This document shows, piece after piece, positions 49,834 to 58,659 of a DNA stretch of 64,000 bases. The first letter of the stretch is position 1; every line of letters starts with the position of its first letter. Source of the stretch: Motilibacter peucedani (lineage in GTDB: Bacteria; Actinomycetota; Actinomycetes; Motilibacterales; Motilibacteraceae). The notes under the pieces are model-generated. The model saw nothing but the letters and a program-made list of their open reading frames with translations. It did not search any database and was not told where the DNA came from. The position numbers and the translations under genes are program-made. Location: contig NZ_RBWV01000011.1 of NCBI RefSeq assembly GCF_003634695.1, forward strand, positions 186,001 to 250,000, given 5' to 3'.

Positions 49834-50354
49834 CAGAGCACGGACCCGCTGCGCGCCTCGTCGAGGCCGTCAGCGAGCACCACCACGAATACGCCGGCGA
49901 GGAGGACCGCCCGCTCGGCACCTACTCAGCGCTGCTCGCCGCCTACGCCGTCGTCGGCCTCGGCACGCTGACCGCGGTGGCGACGCGCAAGAAGCAGGCG
50001 CGCATCGCGCCGGGCGACATCGCGCTGGTCGCTGCCGCGACGTTCAAGGCGTCGCGGGTCCTGACGAAGTCGACCGTCACCTCGCCGCTGCGGGCGCCGT
50101 TCACCCGCTTCGCCGGGGTGTCGGGGCCGAGCGAGCTGCGCGAGGAGATCCGGGTCGACGGGCCGCGGCGGGCGCTCGGCGAGCTGCTCACCTGCCCGTT
50201 CTGCCTGAGCCAGTGGATCGCCACGACCTTCACCGCCGGCATGCTCGTCGCGCCGCGGCAGGCCCGCGCGGTGGCCTCGGTCTTCGCTGCGGTCGGCATC
50301 TCCGATTTCCTGCAGCTCGCCTACGCCGGCGCGGAGCAGGCGGTGGAGGGGTGA
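49830..50354 (+). CDS. DUF1360 membrane protein, copy 1
   Basis: The protein (174 residues) has a leading hydrophobic helix (YSALLAAYAVVGLGTLTAV), a KASRVLTKSTVTSPLRAPFTRFAG loop, and GELLTCPFCLSQWIATTFTAG with a CPFC motif in the membrane. These are the signatures of DUF1360, a family of unknown function. It overlaps both the SDR gene and the next DUF1360 gene by 4 bases (GTGA), so a three-protein complex is plausible. Confidence 0.9.
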   Translation: MTEHGPAARLVEAVSEHHHEYAGEEDRPLGTYSALLAAYAVVGLGTLTAVATRKKQARIAPGDIALVAAATFKASRVLTKSTVTSPLRAPFTRFAGVSGPSELREEIRVDGPRRALGELLTCPFCLSQWIATTFTAGMLVAPRQARAVASVFAAVGISDFLQLAYAGAEQAVEG

Positions 50355-50860
50355 ACCTCCACGAGCTGCACCACAAGGCCCTCGCCGAGAAGGAGGCCTA
50401 CGCCGGTGACGAGGAGCGCCCGCTGGGCGCCTTCGTCGGCCTGCTCGGCCTCTACGGCACCGCCGTCGGCATCAGCACGCTCGGCGTCATGCGCTCGGAC
50501 CGCCGGCTCCCCGACCGCTTCGCCTTCGCCGACATCGCGCTCATCTCCGTGGCGACGCACCGGCTCTCGAGGCTGATCACCAAGGACCCCGTCACGAGCC
50601 CGCTGCGCGCGCCGTTCACGCGCTTCAAGGGGACCAGCGCCGAGGCCGAGCTCGAGGAGGAGGTCCGCGGCACGGGCGCCCGCAAGGCGCTCGGCGAGCT
50701 GCTGACCTGCCCGTTCTGCGTGGGCCAGTGGGTGGCCACGGGCTTCACCTTCAGCATGGTCGTCGCTCCCAAGCAGACCCGTCTGGCGGCCACGATCTTC
50801 ACCGCGGTCTCGGCGGCCGACGTGCTGCAGTACGCCTACGCCAAGGTCCAGCAGGCCTAG
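50351..50860 (+). CDS. DUF1360 membrane protein, copy 2
   Basis: The protein (169 residues) is a tandem paralogue of the preceding gene. It shows YAGDEERPLGAFVGLLGLYG, RLSRLITKDPVTSPLRAPFTRFKG and GELLTCPFCVGQWVATGF in the same order, including the CPFC pair. GGAGG overlaps the end of copy 1 just before its GTG. Two coupled copies suggest a heterodimer formed by duplication. Confidence 0.9.
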   Translation: MNLHELHHKALAEKEAYAGDEERPLGAFVGLLGLYGTAVGISTLGVMRSDRRLPDRFAFADIALISVATHRLSRLITKDPVTSPLRAPFTRFKGTSAEAELEEEVRGTGARKALGELLTCPFCVGQWVATGFTFSMVVAPKQTRLAATIFTAVSAADVLQYAYAKVQQA

Positions 50861-51086
50861 TCCGGCTTCTTCGGCCTCGCCCGACTCGAGCCAGCCGGGC
50901 ACCGAGGAGTCCGAGCCTGTCGGCGCAGCGCGCACGGCGGGGGCTGTGGAGGGCTGAGGCTCTCCTCCGTGCCTCGGTGGACATCCGTGGTGTTGTCCAC
51001 CGACCGGCCCTCTGCCGCGTTCGTCGTCCACCGCTCCCCCGCCGGGCGGTCCGGCCGCCGTCCCGCCGGGCCTAGCGTCCGTGGCC

Positions 51087-51371
51087 ATGAGCTCCACCGA
51101 CACCTCCCTCGACCGGCGCGCGCGCCAGGTGGCCGAGCGGCTGCGCCTGGCCCACGGCCGACTGCTGCGGGGGCTCACCGGCCTGGCGTGGGAGTCCAGC
51201 GCGGCCGTGGTCTTCCGCGCGACGGCGGAGCACCAGCTGCGCGGTGTGCTGGCGGGCGCCGAGGCCGCCGAGTCGGCCGCCGACGCGCTGGCGCACCACG
51301 CACGGCGCGCCGAGGAGGTGCGGGCCGAGCTGCGAGCCGCGGCAGCGGGTCTGCTGCGGGAGGTGCTGTGA
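51087..51371 (+). CDS. WXG100-like small protein (hydrolase partner)
   Basis: The protein (94 residues) has two helices around a turn LTGLAWESSAAVVFRATAEHQ that keeps the W-x-S/G-AA-x-x-F spacing of WXG100 proteins, followed by a heptad-rich second helix (LAGAEAAESAADALAHHARRAEEV). TAGCGT 8 bases before the ATG suggests a leaderless start. Its stop overlaps the following hydrolase gene (GTGA), which suggests that the two form a secreted pair. The gene-free 226 bases before it hold only a GTGGACA/TGTCCAC dyad. Confidence 0.65.
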   Translation: MSSTDTSLDRRARQVAERLRLAHGRLLRGLTGLAWESSAAVVFRATAEHQLRGVLAGAEAAESAADALAHHARRAEEVRAELRAAAAGLLREVL

Positions 51372-52750
51372 GCGGGGGAACCGGCGCAGTCGCCGTGCAC
51401 TGGGAGGTACGCGGTGGTGCCGGCGGCGTGCGCGCCCGCGGCGACGACCTGCTGGCCCTCGCCCGCACGTGCGCTGCCGTCGCCGACGTCCTGGCCGACG
51501 CGGCGCGCGACCTCGCTGCCGCCGCGCTCGACCCGGAGCTCGCCGCCGGGGCGGTGCTGAGCCCCGGCACGGCGGTGGCGGCCGAGGACGCCCTGCTGCG
51601 CGCGGCCCGGCTGCTGCTGGGCGCGGCGTGGTCGGCGGGCGAGCTGGCGGCACGGCTCCGGCTCGCGCTGCAGACCTACCGCGGGGCCGACGCCGTGCTG
51701 CACGGGCTGGTGCAGGCCGCTGCGACCGCCACCGGAGCGGTCGTGGGGGCTGCGGCTCCCCTGGTCGTCCTGCCGCTGGCCACGGCCGTCGTCGTCGACG
51801 CGGCGGTGCACGGCCGGCCGGTCGCTGCGGGCGGGCTCGCCTCGCGAGCGGCGGACGAGGTGCTCGGGCACCCGCGAGCCGTCGAGGCGCTGGCCGCGGG
51901 AGCCGCCGGCGTGCTGGACGGCGTGGCGCTGTGGTTCCCACCGGCGCTGCTGCTGGCTGCGCCGGGCAGCTACGGCGGCGACGCCGCCGCGGTCTCGGCC
52001 CTGCTGCCGGAGCGGACGGTCGTCGTCCGACGGGTCGGCGGCAGCGCGCCGCGGCCGGCGGCGACCTCGCCGGCCGAGCTGCTGCGCGACCTGGCCGGCG
52101 ACCCGGCGCTGCACCCCGGCGGCGGCGCGACGCTGACGGTGACCCGGCTGGTCGGGCCCGACGGGCAGGAGCGCTGGGTGGTCGGCCTGCCGGGCACCGT
52201 GTCGTGGTCGCCGCGCGCGGGGGCGGAGCCGCGCGACCTGACCTCCGACGTGCGGCTCGTGGCCCGGCGCGACAACGCCTACGCCGACGGGGTGGTGCTC
52301 GCGCTCCGGCGGGCCGGCGTGCCGCCGGGGGCGCAGCTGCTCCTGGTGGGCCACAGCGAGGGCGGCCTGGTCGCCACCGCACTGGCGGCCGACCCGCGGA
52401 TGCGCCGCTACGACGTCGAGGCGGTGCTCGTCGCCGGAGCCCCCGCAGCGCGCATGCCCGCGTCAGGCGCCGCGGTGCTGGCGCTCGAGGGCACTGCCGA
52501 CCCGGTGCCGGCGCTCGACGGGCTGCGCAACCCCGACCGCCCGCGGCTGACGACCGCGCGCTTCTCGGGCCGTGGCGGTGCGAGCCCGCACGGGCTCGAC
52601 ACCTACGCTGCCGCGGCAGCCCAGCTGCCGGTCGGCGACCCCTCGGTAGCGGGCTGGCTCGCAGTGGCCGGTCCCTGGCTCGCACCCGGCTCGAGCGCAG
52701 AGACGAGCCGCTGGAGCGTGCGACGGGTGGGTCCGCGTGCTGCGCCGTAG
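51368..52750 (+). CDS. WXG-like helical domain fused to alpha/beta hydrolase (putative T7SS effector)
   Basis: The protein is 460 residues. The first 110 are helical and Ala-rich with ESX-like spacing (RGDDLLALARTCAAVADVLADAARDLA). A hydrophobic hairpin (about 120-145) follows, then an alpha/beta hydrolase domain with nucleophile Ser330 in GHSEGGL and likely partners Asp378 (GTADPVPAL) and His408 (SPHGLDTY). It lacks a Sec signal. Fusion of a WXG-type domain to a lipase/esterase, with a small helical partner coupled upstream, is typical of type VII-exported enzymes. The substrate is unknown; a lipid or cell-envelope ester is a guess. Confidence 0.72.
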   Translation: MSGGTGAVAVHWEVRGGAGGVRARGDDLLALARTCAAVADVLADAARDLAAAALDPELAAGAVLSPGTAVAAEDALLRAARLLLGAAWSAGELAARLRLALQTYRGADAVLHGLVQAAATATGAVVGAAAPLVVLPLATAVVVDAAVHGRPVAAGGLASRAADEVLGHPRAVEALAAGAAGVLDGVALWFPPALLLAAPGSYGGDAAAVSALLPERTVVVRRVGGSAPRPAATSPAELLRDLAGDPALHPGGGATLTVTRLVGPDGQERWVVGLPGTVSWSPRAGAEPRDLTSDVRLVARRDNAYADGVVLALRRAGVPPGAQLLLVGHSEGGLVATALAADPRMRRYDVEAVLVAGAPAARMPASGAAVLALEGTADPVPALDGLRNPDRPRLTTARFSGRGGASPHGLDTYAAAAAQLPVGDPSVAGWLAVAGPWLAPGSSAETSRWSVRRVGPRAAP

Positions 52751-52789
52751 GCTCGAAGACCCGGGCGCAGCCGGGGCGGAGGAGGACAC

Positions 52790-53611
52790 GTGCAGCTCGA
52801 GACGGCGCCGCAGCGCCGGGCGCGGACCCTGCTGCGCGACGAGGTCCTGCTCGTGCTCGGCGTCTCGCTCGGAGCATCCGCGGTCTTCGCGCTGGTCAGC
52901 TTCCTCGGCACGGTCACCGCGCCCGGCGGGCTCGCCAGCCACCGGGCGACGCTCAACGGCACGCTCGCCCCTGGACGGCCGTGGCTCGACCTGGCGCGCC
53001 AGAGCGTCAACATCGCCGCCGGCATCGTGCCCGCCTTCCTCGCCCTGCACCTGCTCACGCGCGACCGCTCCGCCGACGACAGTGGGAGCGCGGCCAACAG
53101 CGACGTCGGTCGGTCCGGCGCCGAGACGCTGGGGCTCGACCGGCGCCGCTGGCGGCACGACCTCGCGCTGGGCGCGGCACTCGCGGCCGCGATCGGCGGC
53201 AGCGGCCTGGCGCTCTACCTCGGTGCCCGCGCCGCCGGGGCCAACCTCACCGTCGTGCCGACGACGCTCCCGGCCGTGTGGTGGCGCGTCCCCGTGCTGC
53301 TGCTCTCGGCCTTCCAGAACGCCTTCCTCGAGGAGGTCGTGGTCGTCGGCTACCTGCTGCGCCGGCTCGACCAGCTGGGCTGGTCGCCCCGGGCGGCGCT
53401 GCTGGGCAGCTCGCTGCTGCGCGGGTCCTACCACCTCTACCAGGGCCTGGGCGGGCTGGCGGGCAACGCGGTCATGGGCGTCGTCTTCGTGACGGTCTAC
53501 CGCCGCTACGGGCGCGTGGCCCCCCTCGTCGTCGCGCACACGCTCATCGACAGCGTGGCCTTCGTGGGCTACGCGCTGCTGGCCGGCAAGGTCGGCTGGC
53601 TGCCGACGTGA
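52790..53611 (+). CDS. CPBP family intramembrane protease
   Basis: The protein (273 residues) has about seven hydrophobic segments and the Abi/CAAX-protease motifs: FLEEVVVVGYLLRRL (paired Glu), LLRGSYHLYQGLGGLAGNAVMGV (His) and VVAHTLIDSVAF (His/Asp in the last helix). These are the metal-free glutamate protease residues of the Rce1-like family. TAGGCT at 52748 with GGAGGAGG before the GTG gives it a promoter and leader of its own. Its role is unknown. It overlaps the next gene by 4 bases. Confidence 0.9.
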   Translation: MQLETAPQRRARTLLRDEVLLVLGVSLGASAVFALVSFLGTVTAPGGLASHRATLNGTLAPGRPWLDLARQSVNIAAGIVPAFLALHLLTRDRSADDSGSAANSDVGRSGAETLGLDRRRWRHDLALGAALAAAIGGSGLALYLGARAAGANLTVVPTTLPAVWWRVPVLLLSAFQNAFLEEVVVVGYLLRRLDQLGWSPRAALLGSSLLRGSYHLYQGLGGLAGNAVMGVVFVTVYRRYGRVAPLVVAHTLIDSVAFVGYALLAGKVGWLPT

Positions 53612-54834
53612 CGGGCCTGTCCCCCGACGCCACCGTGGCCGTCGTCGGCGCCTCGCTGGCCGGCCTCTCGGCCGTGCGGGCGCTGCGCACGCAGGGGCAC
53701 ACGGGCACCATCGTGGTGGTCGGGGAGGAGTCGCACCGCCCCTACGACCGGCCGCCGCTGTCGAAGGGCTTCCTGGCCGGCACCACCAGCGCCGACGAGC
53801 TCCGGCTCGAGGCCCCCGGCGAGGACCTCGACGTCGACTGGCGGCTCGGCACGCGAGCAACCGCGCTCGACGCGGCCACGCGCACCCTCGCGCTCGAGAC
53901 GACCGAGGGGCCCGCAACGCTGACCGCCGACGGCGTCGTGCTCGCCACCGGCGCGACGGCGCGCCCGCTGCCCGGGTCCGGAGGGCTCGCGGGCGTCTAC
54001 ACCGTGCGCACGCTCGACGACGCCGAGGCCCTGCGGGCAGAGCTGCTGCGGGCGTCGCGCCTCGTCGTGGTGGGCGCCGGCTTCGTCGGCGCCGAGGTCG
54101 CCTCCACCGCCCGCGGGCTCGGCCTCGAGGTGACGGTGGTCGAGGCGCTGACGGCTCCGCTGGCCGGCCCGCTCGGCGCCCGGATGGGCGCAGTGGTCGC
54201 CTCGCTGCACGAGCGCCACGGCGTACGCCTGCTGTGCGGCTCCGGCGTCTCCGCGCTGCACGGCACCAGCCGCGTCGAGGCGGTCGAGCTGGCCGACGGC
54301 CGGCTCCTGCCCGCCGACGTCGTGGTCGTCGGCATCGGCGCGGTGCCTGCCACGGACTGGCTGCACGGCTCGGGGCTCGCGCTCGGTGACGGCGTCCTCT
54401 GCGACGCGGGCGGCCTCACCAGCGCGCCCGGCGTCGTCGCCGTGGGCGACTGCGCAGCCTGGTGGGAGGACGCGCACTCCCGGCACCGGAGGGTCGAGCA
54501 CTGGAGCGAGGCCCTCGAGCGCCCGGCCGTCGCCGTAGCCGGGCTGCTCGCCGGGGAGAGCCGCCCCGGGCCGCGCCGGCCGCACTGGTTCTGGTCGGAG
54601 CAGTACGACACCTACGTCCAGTTCGCCGGGTCCGCCGGTCTCGACGAGGAGGTCACCGTCGAAGTCGGCGAGCTCGACGAGCACCGGTTCGTCGCGGCCT
54701 ACCGTGCCGGCGGGCGGCTCACAGCCGTCCTGGGGATGGGCCTGCCCAAGGAGTTCCGGCGCTGGCGCAAGGAGCTCGAGCGGTCGGTCGCGGCCGAGGC
54801 CGGCGTGGCAGAGTCTGCGCATGAGCCCCGCTGA
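53608..54834 (+). CDS. FAD/NAD(P)-dependent ferredoxin reductase-like oxidoreductase
   Basis: The protein (408 residues) has two Rossmann dinucleotide folds: VAVVGASLAGLSAVRALRTQG (FAD) and RLVVVGAGFVGAEVASTARGLG (NADH). It also has the conserved RPYDRPPLSKGFL, VLATGATARPLPG, GVVAVGDCAAW, and a C-terminal reductase domain with FWSEQYDTYVQFAG. This is the rubredoxin/putidaredoxin-reductase type that feeds P450s or dioxygenases; no ferredoxin or oxygenase gene is adjacent. Its last 14 bases overlap the GH3 gene. Confidence 0.93.
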   Translation: MTGLSPDATVAVVGASLAGLSAVRALRTQGHTGTIVVVGEESHRPYDRPPLSKGFLAGTTSADELRLEAPGEDLDVDWRLGTRATALDAATRTLALETTEGPATLTADGVVLATGATARPLPGSGGLAGVYTVRTLDDAEALRAELLRASRLVVVGAGFVGAEVASTARGLGLEVTVVEALTAPLAGPLGARMGAVVASLHERHGVRLLCGSGVSALHGTSRVEAVELADGRLLPADVVVVGIGAVPATDWLHGSGLALGDGVLCDAGGLTSAPGVVAVGDCAAWWEDAHSRHRRVEHWSEALERPAVAVAGLLAGESRPGPRRPHWFWSEQYDTYVQFAGSAGLDEEVTVEVGELDEHRFVAAYRAGGRLTAVLGMGLPKEFRRWRKELERSVAAEAGVAESAHEPR

Positions 54835-57283
54835 CGCTGCTCCCGCCGAGCCCTCCGCCCACGCCGACCTCGTCGCCTCGCTCGACCTGGCGTCCAAGGT
54901 GCGCCTGCTCAGCGGCGCGACGACGTTCACCCTGTGGCCGGAGCCCTCGGTGGGCCTGCGCGAGCTGCGGCTCTCGGACGGTCCGACCGGTGTCCGCGGG
55001 CTGAAGTTCAGCGGCGGCCCCGCCGTCGCCCTCTTCCCCAACGCCACACTGCTCGCCTCGGCATGGGACGAGGAGGCGCTGCGCGAGGTGGGCGGGATGC
55101 TCGCCGAGGAGGCGCTCGCCCAGGGCATCCACGTGGTGCTCGGCCCGACGATCAACCTGCACCGGACCGCGCTCGGCGGCCGGCTGTTCGAGGCGTTCTC
55201 CGAGGACCCGCTGCTCACCGGGCGGCTGGCCGCGGCCTACGTCTCCGGCATGCAGTCCCGCGGCGTCGCCGCGTGCCTCAAGCACCTGGTCGCCAACGAG
55301 AGCGAGACCGCGCGCAACACCGTCAACAGCGTCGTCGACGAGGCGACGCTGCGCGAGGTCTACCTCCTGCCGTTCGAGATCGCGGCCGAGGACGCCCGCG
55401 CCTGGTCGATGATGGCCGCCTACAACGACGTCAACGGCGTGCCGGCCACCGAGCAGCACCACGTGATCAACGAGGTCGTCAAGGGCGAGTGGGGCTGGGA
55501 CGGCCTGGTCATGTCCGACTGGTTCGCCACCAAGAGCGCCGCGCCTGCGGCCAACGGCGGCCTCGAGCTCGTCATGCCCGGGCCCGACGGGCCGTGGGGC
55601 GAGGCGCTGGTGCGCGCCGTCGAGGGGGGCGAGGTGCCCGAGGCGGCGGTCGACGACCACCTGCGCCGCCTGCTGCTGCTCGCCGAGCGCGTCGGCGCCC
55701 TGGGCGCCGAGCCCGAGGCGCCCCAGGACCTCCCCGCCGCCGACAGCCCGCAGCGCGTCGAGCAGATGACCCGGCTCGCGGCCTCCGGCATGACCGTGCT
55801 GACCCACCGCGGCCCGGTCCTGCCGCTCGACCCGTCGCTGCGCATCACGCTGGTCGGCCGGCACGCGCTCGAGACCGTCGACATGGGCGGCGGCTCGGCG
55901 CACGTCAACCCGGTGCACGAGGTGTCCGTCGCCGAGGGGCTCGCCGCGGTCCTCGGCGACGCGCTGACGGTCGTCGACGGCGTCGAGGTGCGCGACCGGC
56001 CGGTCCCGGCACGCACCACCTGGGTCACCGACCCCGAGACGGGCGAGCCTGGCACGCACTCCTGGCTCTACGCGCGCGACGGCTCCCTGATCGAGCACCG
56101 CCACAACGACGAGGCCCAGCGCGTGGTCGGCTTCGACGAGGACTTCGCCGAGCGGGTCGCGACGGTGGTGACGCGTGCCCGGCTGGGCATCAGCGGGCGC
56201 GTCGAGCTCGGCGTCATCGGGGCCGGCGAGTGGCAGCTGCAGGCGGGCGACCACCGCGCCGAGGCCTCGCTGCGCGTGGTGGGCACCGGCCTGGGCGAGG
56301 AGATCCTCGCCCCGCCGAGCACCTTCGACACGGTCGAGCTCGACGGGTCGACGGTGGTCGAGACGACCGTGCGGCTGGTCGGCTCCGACCGTGGCGCCGA
56401 CGACCCGGACGCGCCGCCGCTCGAGGGCGTCGGCATGTTCGGCCTCATCGCCCGGCCGGCGCGCCGGCCGGCCGGCGACGCGATCGCCGACGCGGTGGCT
56501 GTGGTCGCCGGCGCCGACGTCGCGGTGGTCGTCGTGGGGCTGACCGAGGAGCAGGAGACCGAGGCCGTCGACAAGACGACGCTCGCGCTGCCGGGCGAGC
56601 AGGACGCGCTGGTCCGCGCGGTCGCCGCTGCCGCTCCCCGCACGGTGGTCGTCGTCAACGCCGCCACGCCGGTGCTCATGCCGTGGCTCGACGAGGTCGA
56701 CGCGGTGCTGTGGGCGGGGCTGCCGGGCCAGGAGGGCGGGCACGCCGTGGCCGCTGCCCTGCTCGGCCGCGTCGAGCCGGCCGGACGCCTGGTGACCACC
56801 TTCCCCGCCGCGGACGGCGCGTCGCCCGCGTGGTCGGTGACGCCGGTCGACGGCGACCTGGCCTACGACGAGGGCCCGTTCCTCGGCCACCGCGGCCACC
56901 ACGCCGGTCGCGCGCCCGAGCCGCTGTTCTGGTTCGGCCACGGGCTCGGGCTCTCGAGCTGGGAGTGGTCCGACGCGGCGCTGTCCGCGACCGGCACCCC
57001 GACCGTGCGCGTGACCAACACGGGCCCGCGCCGCAGCCGCGAGGTCGTGCAGGCCTACCTCGAGCCGTCAGGCGGCTACGTCCGCCTCGCCGGGTGGGCC
57101 GCCGTGACGCTCGAGCCGGGGCAGAGCGCCGCGGTCGAGGTCCCGCTCGACCGGCGGGTGCAGCGCACCTGGGACGCCGCCGCCGGCGCCTGGGCACCTG
57201 CGCCCGAGCGCCCGGCGGGCCGGCTGCTGCTCGCCCGCGGGCTCGGCGACGTCCGCGCCACGCTGGAGCTGCACGCCGGCTGA
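54821..57283 (+). CDS. GH3 beta-glucosidase
   Basis: The protein (820 residues) is a GH3 glycosidase without signal peptide, so it is cytoplasmic. Domains: TIM-like barrel (about 15-290) with LSDGPTGVRG, KHLVANESET and the nucleophile Asp233 in VMSDWFAT; alpha/beta sandwich (about 310-650, interrupted by a probable PA14 insertion); and a C-terminal fibronectin-III-like domain with VRVTNTGPRRSREVVQAYL. It should hydrolyse beta-glucosides taken up by the cell. CAGAGT 6 bases before the ATG suggests a leaderless start inside the end of the preceding gene. Confidence 0.94.
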   Translation: MSPADAAPAEPSAHADLVASLDLASKVRLLSGATTFTLWPEPSVGLRELRLSDGPTGVRGLKFSGGPAVALFPNATLLASAWDEEALREVGGMLAEEALAQGIHVVLGPTINLHRTALGGRLFEAFSEDPLLTGRLAAAYVSGMQSRGVAACLKHLVANESETARNTVNSVVDEATLREVYLLPFEIAAEDARAWSMMAAYNDVNGVPATEQHHVINEVVKGEWGWDGLVMSDWFATKSAAPAANGGLELVMPGPDGPWGEALVRAVEGGEVPEAAVDDHLRRLLLLAERVGALGAEPEAPQDLPAADSPQRVEQMTRLAASGMTVLTHRGPVLPLDPSLRITLVGRHALETVDMGGGSAHVNPVHEVSVAEGLAAVLGDALTVVDGVEVRDRPVPARTTWVTDPETGEPGTHSWLYARDGSLIEHRHNDEAQRVVGFDEDFAERVATVVTRARLGISGRVELGVIGAGEWQLQAGDHRAEASLRVVGTGLGEEILAPPSTFDTVELDGSTVVETTVRLVGSDRGADDPDAPPLEGVGMFGLIARPARRPAGDAIADAVAVVAGADVAVVVVGLTEEQETEAVDKTTLALPGEQDALVRAVAAAAPRTVVVVNAATPVLMPWLDEVDAVLWAGLPGQEGGHAVAAALLGRVEPAGRLVTTFPAADGASPAWSVTPVDGDLAYDEGPFLGHRGHHAGRAPEPLFWFGHGLGLSSWEWSDAALSATGTPTVRVTNTGPRRSREVVQAYLEPSGGYVRLAGWAAVTLEPGQSAAVEVPLDRRVQRTWDAAAGAWAPAPERPAGRLLLARGLGDVRATLELHAG

Positions 57284-57362
57284 CGGACGGCCGTCCCGCG
57301 TACCCTGTGCCGTTCCGCGCCCGGCCAGGGCGCGCGGCACGAGCACGGAGGAGGCACCCCGG

Positions 57363-58541
57363 GTGGCGTCACGGATCGTCCTGCACATCGGGCAGCAGAA
57401 GTCCGGCACCACCTACCTCCAGCACGGGCTGGCGCAGCGCGCCGAGCCGGCGGCGGCAGCCGGGCTGCGCTACCCCGTGCCGCCGACGGGCGAGCGCCAC
57501 GTGCCCAACCACCACCAGCGCGCGTTCTACGGCCTGCTGCCGGGCGAGTTCGGCTACGTCTCCGACACCCACGCCGCGCAGGCGCGCACCGACTGGGAGT
57601 GGCTGGCCGAGCAGGTGCGCGCCGAGCCCGGCCCGGTGCTGCTGTCGTCGGAGGCGCTGGCGTTCCTGCGACCCAGCGCCGTGCGACGCGTGGTCGACGA
57701 GCTCGGCGTCAGCGACGTCTCGGTGCTGGTGACCGCCCGCGACCTGGCGCGCAACCTCGGCTCGGCCTGGCAGCAGACGGTACGCGGCGGCACCGCCGTG
57801 ACCTTCGAGGAGTTCCTCGAGGTCCGCTCCCGCGACCGCGACCGGCTCGCGGAGGCCGACGCCGCCGACGCCGTGAGCGCCCCGTGGCGCGCCTACGACC
57901 TCGCCTCGCTGTTCGAGCGCTGGGGCGCGGTCGTCGGGAGCGACCGCGTCACGCTGGTCACCAGCGGCGCCGGCGCCCCCGACGTGCTGTGGCGGCGCTA
58001 CCTCGAGGCCACGGGCGTCCCCGGCCTGGCCGGCCTGCCCACCCCGGTGCTCACCGTCCAGCAGGCCCACCTCGGGCTCACCTGGCCGGAGACCGTGCTG
58101 CTCTCCGAGCTCAACACCGCCATCGACGCCGCCGGCATCGGGCTGCGCAACAGCCGGGTCCTGCGCGAGGCGGTCGTGGTCGACGGCTTCCTTGCCGCCG
58201 GGGAGCGCGGCCGCAAGGTCGGCCTGCCGGCGACCTGGGCCCAGCAGGTGGCGGAGTGGGCGTCGGCGGACGTGGCGGCGCTGCGCCAGGCAGGCGTACG
58301 CGTCGTCGGCGACCTCGACGACCTGACCCCCACCTCGCGGGACTCGGTCGCGCCGTCGGGCGAGGAGGTCGCACGAGCGGCCTCGGCCGCGGTGCTGGCG
58401 GCCGGGCGGGCCAAGCTGTTCACGCGGGTGACCCCTGTCGTGCTGACGCCGCGCCAGCGGGCGGAGCGCTTCGTCCGCCGCCGGCTGCTGCGCCAGCCGC
58501 CGCGCTCGTGGGCGCCTCCGGCGGACGGGCCCACCGCCTGA
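57363..58541 (+). CDS. Sulfotransferase-like protein
   Basis: The protein (392 residues) opens with SRIVLHIGQQKSGTTYLQHGLA, the PAPS 5'-phosphosulfate-binding loop of bacterial sulfotransferases. It contains SSEALAFL, DVSVLVTARDLARNLGSAWQQ (the 3'-phosphate-binding Arg/Ser region), and DLASLFERWG. No membrane segment is seen, apart from a basic C-terminus (RRRLLRQPPRSW). The acceptor is unknown. GGAGGAGG precedes the GTG, and TACCCT at 57301 may be its -10 box. It is transcribed after the GH3 gene but with its own signals. Confidence 0.88.
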   Translation: MASRIVLHIGQQKSGTTYLQHGLAQRAEPAAAAGLRYPVPPTGERHVPNHHQRAFYGLLPGEFGYVSDTHAAQARTDWEWLAEQVRAEPGPVLLSSEALAFLRPSAVRRVVDELGVSDVSVLVTARDLARNLGSAWQQTVRGGTAVTFEEFLEVRSRDRDRLAEADAADAVSAPWRAYDLASLFERWGAVVGSDRVTLVTSGAGAPDVLWRRYLEATGVPGLAGLPTPVLTVQQAHLGLTWPETVLLSELNTAIDAAGIGLRNSRVLREAVVVDGFLAAGERGRKVGLPATWAQQVAEWASADVAALRQAGVRVVGDLDDLTPTSRDSVAPSGEEVARAASAAVLAAGRAKLFTRVTPVVLTPRQRAERFVRRRLLRQPPRSWAPPADGPTA

Positions 58542-58659
58542 CGCCCGCGCCGGCGCCCGGACGAGCCGTGCGTCACGTCGCCCGGCGCGTTTGCTGCGCC
58601 GCAGGGGCGGGGCAGACCACTGGCGTCACCCTGACACCCCTAGAGAGGTCGTCCCTGCT

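Noticed and set aside
50977-51000. DnaA-box-like TTGTCCAC and a GTGGACA/TGTCCAC dyad, possible origin
   Set aside because: There is only one near-match, no cluster of boxes, no AT-rich unwinding stretch and no dnaA/dnaN/gyrB neighbours.
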